Origin: CAZDDI01 sp964504195
GTDB lineage: Bacteria; Chloroflexota; Anaerolineae; B4-G1; SLSP01
Assembly (NCBI GenBank): GCA_964504195.1
Contig: CAZDDI010000042.1
Span: forward strand, 1-38,129
Reading direction: 5' to 3'
Length of the DNA stretch: 38,129 nt
The position numbers were made by a program, and so were the translations under genes. Below are positions 33,501 to 38,129 of this stretch, in pieces. Within the stretch, counting starts at the first letter, position 1, and the number at the start of each line of letters is the position of its first letter. A model generated the notes under the pieces. The model made no database searches, was not told where the DNA came from, and worked only from the letters and a program-made list of their open reading frames with translations.

Positions 33501-33934
33501 TGCGTAAGTTGCATCAGCCCCGAACCGTCCGTATTCATCACAAAGATCTCATAATTACCGGTACGGTTGGATGCAAACACGATGCGGTTAGCGCCGCGAT
33601 TGAGACGCGGCATGATATCCGCAGCGTGATCGTAGGTCAAACGGCGTTGGTTGCCTGCATGCCCATCCATGAGATAGATTTCCCAGTTGTTATCACGGAA
33701 GCTTTGGAAAACCACCTTCTCCCATGCGGCTACTGTAACCCCCATCGCTGTCGCTGGCGGCGATACAGGCCCTATAAAACTTTCCGGCTGGAGAATCGTC
33801 AGCTCCCGGCGCGCGGTTGGTGGCGGCGGGGTAGGTGCAGCCGATACCCCTGGAACAAGGGGAGTTATCAAGGCGAATAACATGACAACCAAGAGTATGG
33901 AAAAGCAACGTGTTTTGATTAGATTTGTTTGCAT
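30527..33934 (-). CDS. Large secreted TolB-type beta-propeller protein with L-P-L tail
   Basis: 1135 residues, ribosome site GGAAGGA before the ATG. Signal peptide 1-32 (FSILLVVMLFALITPLVPGVSA-A). Residues 70-300 hold TolB/PD40 propeller blades (WEIYLMDGHAGNQRRLT; YEIFVMNTDGSGLMQLT; AEIYVMNADGSDQTRLT; VWSPDGTRIAF). A fibronectin-III-like domain follows near 365-445, then a carboxypeptidase-regulatory-like stretch (GQIYDMRGMPVLDATIVITP). A BNR-like second propeller region runs through about 600-870, then a jelly-roll and CARDB/DUF11-like beta domains. The end RRLYLPLVLRNRWN matches the tails at 13.5 and 15.5 kb. The region 31.35-32.25 kb is clearly richer in A+T than the rest of the gene, suggesting that the BNR-like part was acquired later. 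Extracellular binding role likely; no enzyme motif seen. It interrupts the helicase-methylase pair. Confidence 0.85.
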   Translation of the reverse strand: MQTNLIKTRCFSILLVVMLFALITPLVPGVSAAPTPPPPTARRELTILQPESFIGPVSPPATAMGVTVAAWEKVVFQSFRDNNWEIYLMDGHAGNQRRLTYDHAADIMPRLNRGANRIVFASNRTGNYEIFVMNTDGSGLMQLTHTSQHDVNPVWSPDGTRIAFESYRDGQAEIYVMNADGSDQTRLTTHAGYDGQPTWSPDSKRLAFVSERSGNTRIWIMQANGSAVTQFPIDYYSAYPVWSPDGQKIAFSSDPSNTGWLSACQANLDGSDFYCPHVPQGQTDVWVGSWSPDSKDLIVTTISFIHYAGNWYWTEAYLETVPVYWTDPPYRLSTSGVDWNPDWATTDLSAPYAQISPLPEYTRAPDVVVNWSGADVGPAGIQGYDVQYRLNGGVWVPWLSNVDQTSATYSGSGGQRVDFRVRARDNASNFSAWTDEAVRASTQLYSRTLAGQIYDMRGMPVLDATIVITPASLNTPVIDIDGRFLAYLAHYGETQVQVAAPGRVGSRSIETYETADLLRVFWLGLENNLIQNGGFEADSAHLPGWQVAEDLSPTVTTYTQRSGVNAVNFSELRVCDVSTTSISLPNATFVVDRTKIIHQIIEEFSGSSVKLYYTYRNVDGTWSEHVYFGSAYNYGYSTSPLVAITPQGAIHVVWHTTNGFHHNYMLPDGSWQGDRLISADTSLSARARMISDNQGTIHRLIGYGVNSNSLKYSNFSPQVGWSAEYIVGIGDIGNITTGADNSVYMWSSNKYWQRLPSGSWLPPLTAPVAISNLVVDRSGIMHVRSGENYLYRTPAGEWSSPVVLPYSGGGNFGIDNQGTLYFFNSYWKYSSYTSYDIFLRSKPWWGDWSEPCLLRANMTQNPHPFLRIDELGHPYIVYRFPNYGSVHYLPLVCTLSVTRSATLSQSVTLPADMLNPTLAFFYDLHGATSENSEAFTVSVVDALTSTVIFSTTANTIWQHQWLDLSPWAGQTITVVFASKTLAGDNHVSLYLDDVALGAYYPDLWIEVSDLVSQPGQPIVQKLTYGNQSAAAAHDVNIVMPQSQAWLFESASVTPTFNVALAQYEWDLGTVLATSAHEIVITATVAPTVTWLNTYPYTVTISTPVAEANLLNNTASAQLIIARRLYLPLVLRNRWN

Positions 33935-34520
33935 TGGTATTCCTTCCTGTACAAATAAGTTATTTTAACGCAAGAAACTCAGGTGCCGGAGGATGTTTAT
34001 CAGGCAGTGTTACGCCAGGCCGACGAAAGTTAAATTTTCGCAGTCCCGCAAACCTAACCCGGTAGGATGCTCAAGCCACGCCTATTGACGGCTTTGACCG
34101 GGCGACTTTTGCGCGATTGCCGTCAAAGGCAATGCCATAGGGCCACCGGGAGAGGCTTCGGCAGGCTCAGCCACCGGGCTGCTCCGGTGCCTGAGCCTGT
34201 CGAAGGCCTCTGCCGCAAACCTAACCCGGTAGGGTGCTCAAGCCACGCCTATTGACGGCTTTGACCGGGCGACTTTTGCGCGATTGCCGTCAAAGGCAAT
34301 GCCATAGGGCCACCGGGAGAGGCTTCGGCAGGCTCAGCCACCGGGCTGCTCCGGTGCCTGAGCCTGTCGAAGGCCTCTGCCGCAAACCTAACCCGGTAGG
34401 ATGCTCAAGCCACGCCTATTGACGGCTTTGACCGGGCGACTTTTGCGCGATTGCTAATTTTCATTCAACGCCACGGCGCAAGGGGTTTTCTTTGCGTCTT
34501 TGCCTCCTTGCGCCCTTGCA
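33935..34520. other. Intergenic region dominated by tandem repeats
   Basis: Between the methylase end and the secreted-protein start (both minus strand). It contains the 167-base tandem array (34048-34454). Identical 62-residue open frames at 34067 and 34234 are only the repeat read twice and should not be called genes. The stretch 33935-34047 should hold the promoter of the secreted protein; a TAAAAT 10-box-like sequence occurs at about 33970, without a clear partner. Confidence 0.7.
34048..34454. repeat. Tandem array, 167 bp unit, 2.4 copies, with internal palindromes
   Basis: Unit starts at 34048, 34215 and 34382 (third copy ends at about 34454). Copies 1 and 2 differ by one base (GGTAGGATG versus GGTAGGGTG). 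Each full unit has a long imperfect hairpin, GAGGCTTCGGCAGGCTCAG against CTGAGCCTGTCGAAGGCCTC, which is a head-to-head pair of the REP element seen at 5.3 and 11.0 kb, plus a smaller ATTGCC-gtcaaa-GGCAAT stem. Near-identity of copies points to recent amplification or concerted change. Confidence 0.93.
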
Positions 34521-37500
34521 TTAACTCCCCTCCACCACCCTGATCTCCTCCCGCGTCAACCCATAGACCGTGTAGACGTGCGCGTTGAGCTCCGCCTCGA
34601 GCGCGGCGACTTGCGCCGCCGGCGGCGACCCGGCCTGGTGCAGGGCGAGCAGCTGCGTGACCAATCCTTCGATGGCGGCGCGCTGCTCGGCGGTGGGGTC
34701 GGGGATGGGGATTTGCTCGATATATTGAATGAAGAAACGCAAATAGTCCTGTTGAATCATTGTACTGATCTGGCGATAAAAAAACTCCACAACTCTGGAA
34801 TTGAGAAGACCTAACAAAGCCAAATCGTCAGTAGGAATGAAATATGTGGTATTGCCACTGAAAAAGCCATGCTCATCAAAAGCAAATTCGCAACGTTTAG
34901 CAATATCAGGGTACAGGATTTTAGGCTTGCTGAAAGCATCATAATAAGCACAAGCTCTTAGTTCCCACCAAAACCGGCCTTGATCAGTTCGCTTCTTGAG
35001 TGCAGATTCAAACTTGCTCAGATATTCATAAATCCCAGGATAGGTTAACGCAAAAATCTGTCGCGCTTCAGACTCCGTATGAGCTTTATTCCACGGATTC
35101 TTCGAATTCACATCATTACTGTTCTGAATAGCAAGAATATACTTCTCCCCCCAATCCAACTGCCATCGCTTTACATCCCGACCTCGTAACCAAGGTTGAA
35201 AAACTGAAGCACAACTAGGATCGTTTTGGATCAAATTTTGCCGGGTATCTGCGTCCACAATGAACGCGGCATTCAAACCCGTCTTGATCCCCATATTGAA
35301 CTCACCGCGAACATATTTTGCGAGAGGTTTCCCCGCGCAGCGTAGCTTGTCCAGCAAATCCAAAATGACCGGCCTCACCAACGTCCACCCATCCGCGCGC
35401 AGGCTCTCGCGGGGCTGCTCCCACGCCTGGGTTTGCACCACGTCGCTTAGGGACTCTACCACACTCAAATCCTCTACGGTCAAAACGCGCACGGTGTGGC
35501 CCTCCGGCGGCGCGGCTTTGCGGAAGACGATGATCTGCGGGTAGGCAATCGCCCCGAAGACCGGCAAATCGCCAAAATCAATGATGGCCTGCACGGTGGC
35601 TTTTGTGTTGAGCTGCTGGCGCAGCTGCTTCCCGTACCCTGCCCGCAGCCATTTGTTGGAAGTGATAAAGCTCGCCACCCCACCCTTGCGCAGCAAGTCC
35701 AGCGCCCGCGCGTAGAAGTAGACGTACAGATCCGCCGTGCCGGTGTACACATCGGGATAGCGCTTTTTGAGCATCGGCTTGAGCGCCTTGATGAGCTCCT
35801 GGCGCACATACGGCGGGTTGGCGACGATGATATCGAAGCCCGGCGCGGAGGTCTCGGTCAGCTGCAACTGGCCCGCCGTGGCGTTCAGCACGCCCGCCAT
35901 GCCCCCGCGCAGCGTGGCCTCCTCCGCTTGCGGCGTGAACACTTCCGCAAAGTCCACCGCCCAGTCAAAAGCATCCGCGCCGCTCTCCTCGCTGGCCCAT
36001 GCCGCGATGCTCGCCTTGAGCGCGGCAATCTCCGCCCGCAGCGCGGCCTTCTCCGGGCCGTGCGCCTGCATGAACTGCCCCTTGAGCGCGAAGAAGCGCG
36101 TCACCTCCTGCTGGCGAAAGAGATCGGGCTGCAACGGCGTAGGCGCGGGCGCGGTCAGGCTGTCGCCCGCCTCGATCTTGAATTCCAGGTTGGGCAGCGG
36201 CGGGGGCGTGTCGCCGTCGAAGTCCACGATGAGCGAGAGCCAGAGCCGTAGCCGGGCGATGTTCACGGCGAAGGGATCTAAATCCACGCCATACAGGTTG
36301 TGCTGGATGATCTCCAGCTTGCGCTGGTAAGCCGAGGTCGCGTCCACCTGGCGGGAGGCGAAGAGCGCCTGGCGCAGTTCCACCAGCTCGTGCAGCATCC
36401 CCAACAGGTACGCGCCGCTGCCGCACGCCGGATCGCAGGTCTTCACCCGGCGCAGCGCGGCGAGCACCGCCTCGGGGCGGCGAATGTCGCGGGCGTCGCG
36501 CCGCTCCACGAAGGCTGCCAGCGTGGCGGGCGGCTCGCCGGGGCAGAGATCACGCAGATAGCCCTGGAGCGCCTCGCGGCACATGAAGGCCACCACCGGC
36601 TTGGGCGTGTAGTAGCTGCCGGATTCGTGACGGCCCGTCACCAGCTCCTCGAAAATCTTGCCGAGCATCTCCGGGTCCACCGCCACTTCCACATCCAGCG
36701 GCGTACTCTCGGTCACGGTAAAGTTGTAGGCATAGAGCAACTCGGCGAAGAGCGGCGCGAAGACCGCATCGGGCACAGCAATCCCCTCGCGCTCGTCGAG
36801 CGTCTCCATCTCGAACAGCCCCCCGTTGAGATAGGGCACAGCGCCGATGAGATCGCGCAGCGCGCCGCCCCGGTTGATGCCGGTCAAATCACGGCTACCA
36901 GGATTATTCAGCCCGTTGAAGAACAGCGGGCGCAGGCGTTCGGCGTAGAAGTTCGCCGCCGGATCGCGCTGCCGGGTTGTCTGATGCGCCTCCCACAGCG
37001 CCTGGAGATAGTCGTCACGTTCCTGGAAGGTAAGCCAGCCCTTGCGCTCCAAAAAGACGATGAAGAGCAGGCGGTTGAAGAGCCGCTGGGTGAAAAGCCG
37101 CCGCTCGTTGGGATCGCGGATGCCGGTGATGTGGGACTCGGCGGCCTCGAAACGCTCGCGGTAAGTGGTGAAGAACGCTTTGGTGACGGCCTCCACATCG
37201 AAGGCCTCATCGTGCCGCTGCTGGATGGCGAGGGGGGAAAGCCCGGCCAGGTCGGGGCTGAGGCTCGCCAGGTCGAGCAGGACGATCCGCTCGGCGGCGG
37301 TGCGCAACCGCTCGTGCGGGCCGATGGCAATGCGGCGCAAGACGGGCTGCGCCGTCCCAGTTTCCTGGCCCTTTTCGCGCTGATATTTGACGTTGACCAG
37401 CCGCCAGTAGCGCCCGGCGGCGTCGCTGAACACAAACAGGGCGTAGGGGTGGTCGGGCAGGAGTTGCGCGATGATCTGCCGCTCCGCCGTCGTCGAGAGG

Positions 37501-37763
37501 GGAAAGCCGCGCCCGGTGTGCGCCTCGGCCAGCGGCGTGTAGACCACATCGAAAGCGCCGTGGGCCGCCGCGTGGCGCGCCAGCAACAGCGGCGGCGCGG
37601 CACACAGGGCTTGCACACTCGTGGGCCAGTCGCGGGTGGAGAGCGTCTCACCGGCCCGGTCGTAGTTGAGCTCAGTCCAGAACAGCCGTTTGATGGCGCT
37701 CAGGCCCTCGGTGGGGATCTGCTGGAGCAATTCGTAAATCCGCTGCGAATTAGGATTCGGCAT
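34521..37763 (-). CDS. Eco57I-type DNA adenine methylase (possible type IIG or defence-system methylase)
   Basis: 1080 residues. SAM-binding motif I is DPACGSGAYLLG (near 446) and catalytic motif IV is ANPPYVRQE (near 649), the NPPY type used for N6-adenine methylation. GSYYTPKPVVAFMC precedes motif I, as in Eco57I/PglX-like enzymes. The last 230 residues are a TaqI-C-like target-recognition region (KYVRGEFNMGIKTGLNAAFIVD; then PYLRGRDVKRW-like WLRGRDVKRWQ; NTTYFIPTDD; ISTMIQQDYLRFFIQYIEQIPIP). The first about 200 residues are a separate domain (FDVVYTPLAEA, ALFVFSD, LVNVKYQ) where type IIG enzymes carry a nuclease; I could not place a PD-(D/E)xK motif with confidence. A sigma70-like promoter lies 42 bases before the ATG. 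Together with the PLD-SNF2 helicase it may form a defence module. Confidence 0.9.
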   Translation of the reverse strand: MPNPNSQRIYELLQQIPTEGLSAIKRLFWTELNYDRAGETLSTRDWPTSVQALCAAPPLLLARHAAAHGAFDVVYTPLAEAHTGRGFPLSTTAERQIIAQLLPDHPYALFVFSDAAGRYWRLVNVKYQREKGQETGTAQPVLRRIAIGPHERLRTAAERIVLLDLASLSPDLAGLSPLAIQQRHDEAFDVEAVTKAFFTTYRERFEAAESHITGIRDPNERRLFTQRLFNRLLFIVFLERKGWLTFQERDDYLQALWEAHQTTRQRDPAANFYAERLRPLFFNGLNNPGSRDLTGINRGGALRDLIGAVPYLNGGLFEMETLDEREGIAVPDAVFAPLFAELLYAYNFTVTESTPLDVEVAVDPEMLGKIFEELVTGRHESGSYYTPKPVVAFMCREALQGYLRDLCPGEPPATLAAFVERRDARDIRRPEAVLAALRRVKTCDPACGSGAYLLGMLHELVELRQALFASRQVDATSAYQRKLEIIQHNLYGVDLDPFAVNIARLRLWLSLIVDFDGDTPPPLPNLEFKIEAGDSLTAPAPTPLQPDLFRQQEVTRFFALKGQFMQAHGPEKAALRAEIAALKASIAAWASEESGADAFDWAVDFAEVFTPQAEEATLRGGMAGVLNATAGQLQLTETSAPGFDIIVANPPYVRQELIKALKPMLKKRYPDVYTGTADLYVYFYARALDLLRKGGVASFITSNKWLRAGYGKQLRQQLNTKATVQAIIDFGDLPVFGAIAYPQIIVFRKAAPPEGHTVRVLTVEDLSVVESLSDVVQTQAWEQPRESLRADGWTLVRPVILDLLDKLRCAGKPLAKYVRGEFNMGIKTGLNAAFIVDADTRQNLIQNDPSCASVFQPWLRGRDVKRWQLDWGEKYILAIQNSNDVNSKNPWNKAHTESEARQIFALTYPGIYEYLSKFESALKKRTDQGRFWWELRACAYYDAFSKPKILYPDIAKRCEFAFDEHGFFSGNTTYFIPTDDLALLGLLNSRVVEFFYRQISTMIQQDYLRFFIQYIEQIPIPDPTAEQRAAIEGLVTQLLALHQAGSPPAAQVAALEAELNAHVYTVYGLTREEIRVVEGS

Positions 37764-37804
37764 ATAACAACCCTCGTCACTGAGCGTTTTTGTTCACAAT
37801 CATT

Positions 37805-37833
37805 AGTATAACCTCAAACGCAGCAAAGTACAA
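37805..37833 (-). promoter_or_regulatory. Sigma70-like promoter for the methylase gene
   Basis: On the minus strand TTGTAC (37833-37828) and TATACT (37810-37805) are separated by exactly 17 bases. The predicted start of transcription is near 37798, about 35 bases before the ATG at 37763, leaving room for the GAGGG ribosome site. Confidence 0.65.
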
Positions 37834-37856
37834 AAAGCGTTGAAGCGCACCCCTAA

Positions 37857-37892
37857 CACAAAGCGCGTTACCTCACCGTAACGCGCTTTGTG
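37857..37892. repeat. Perfect 15-base hairpin upstream of the methylase promoter
   Basis: CACAAAGCGCGTTAC (37857-37871) and its exact complement GTAACGCGCTTTGTG (37878-37892) flank a six-base loop. There is no T-run on either strand, so it is not a canonical terminator. It lies 24 bases upstream of the -35 box and could be an operator or a rho-aided end for an upstream gene. Confidence 0.75.
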
Positions 37893-38042
37893 CTGTTGTG
37901 AGACTTGACCTGTCTCAAGAGGCTCAGCAGAGTTCTCCAGAGCATATTTACTGATTAGGACAAAATTTGCTAAACTTTTTCAACCTGAGCTAGAGCAACC
38001 AAAAGCCAAATAGATCGTCAAGCAGCACATACTGGGGGGGGG

Positions 38043-38129
38043 TATAGGACAAATTATTGGAGATTTTCCCCCTATCCCCCTGCCCCCTTTCCCCCGCAAG
38101 CGGGGGAAAGGGGGGATTTTTTTGTGGGG
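38043..38129. repeat. Dispersed repeat with 15-base perfect palindrome and T-run
   Basis: The left part (TATAGGACAAATTATTGG and C-rich stretch) matches 16966-17008. It ends in a perfect stem CCCCCTTTCCCCCGC / GCGGGGGAAAGGGGG (38083-38097 and 38100-38114) followed by GATTTTTTT. Although terminator-like on the plus strand, no plus-strand gene precedes it in view, so it is better seen as a repeat. Confidence 0.75.

Larger units (their letters stand above)
37764..38129. other. Upstream region of the methylase gene
   Basis: Contains the methylase promoter (37805-37833), a perfect 15-base hairpin (37857-37892) and a GC-rich dispersed repeat at the window end (38043-38129). No gene is visible here on either strand. 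Confidence 0.7.

Noticed and set aside
34067..34422. Two identical 62-residue open frames
   Set aside because: They are the 167 bp repeat read twice; no ribosome site and no protein-like features.
27102..37763. Calling a complete DISARM or BREX system
   Set aside because: Core genes (DrmA, DrmB, or BrxC, PglZ) are not in the window; only a helicase and a methylase are shared.
34521..37763. Calling the methylase a type IIG restriction enzyme outright
   Set aside because: I could not place a PD-(D/E)xK nuclease motif in the N-terminal domain with confidence.
36300..37811. 503-codon open frame on the plus strand
   Set aside because: Antisense shadow of the methylase in GC-rich DNA, no recognisable motif or ribosome site.

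Overview
This 38 kb window looks like the chromosome of a free-living bacterium, most likely a Chloroflexota member of the Anaerolineae type. That placement is inferred from gene style, not from a marker gene: large secreted beta-propeller and FG-GAP proteins with an L-P-L-[IV]-[LM]-[RK] tail, several STAND-type ATPases, CHAT and caspase-like proteases, and several families of dispersed short palindromes. I saw no rRNA, tRNA or CRISPR array.

Layout. Positions 1-546 hold the 5' part of a DDE transposase broken by an in-frame stop; its end abuts a probably 5'-clipped M28 peptidase gene, followed by a RidA-family gene. From 1.96 to 5.2 kb on the minus strand lie a small hypothetical gene, a secreted C39-type peptidase with TPRs, and murJ. 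From 5.5 to 9.2 kb on the plus strand are two adjacent STAND-like P-loop ATPases (one with TPRs and a C-terminal membrane anchor), read from a good sigma70-like promoter. From 9.2 to 13.4 kb on the minus strand are a polytopic membrane protein with an internal duplication, an EamA transporter, a two-domain ABC permease without partners, and a HAD hydrolase. From 13.5 to 16.8 kb are two coupled genes for secreted proteins.

The most interesting part is 17.2-25.5 kb on the minus strand. It is an apparent three-gene operon: a 400-residue helical protein with a hydrophobic C-terminal segment, then a 1635-residue CHAT protease / STAND NTPase / transmembrane / WD40 receptor-like protein, then a caspase-like (C14) protease with a C-terminal DUF4384-like region. 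The architecture is that of a bacterial NLR-like conflict or programmed-death system carrying two different Cys-His proteases. Ten cysteines on the WD40 side of the membrane segment, six of them paired in loops of three blades, fit an extracytoplasmic sensor.

From 26.2 to 37.8 kb the minus strand carries an APH-fold kinase, a PLD-SNF2 helicase fusion, a very large secreted TolB-type protein, a tandem array of 167 bp repeats, and an Eco57I-type adenine methylase. The helicase and methylase look like parts of a DNA-directed defence module separated by the secreted-protein gene. Four classes of repeat recur: REP-like elements with a CTTCGACAGGCTCAG core, G/C-run palindromes (two inside the helicase reading frame), 7-8 bp micro-repeat tracts at gene borders, and the 167 bp tandem array.
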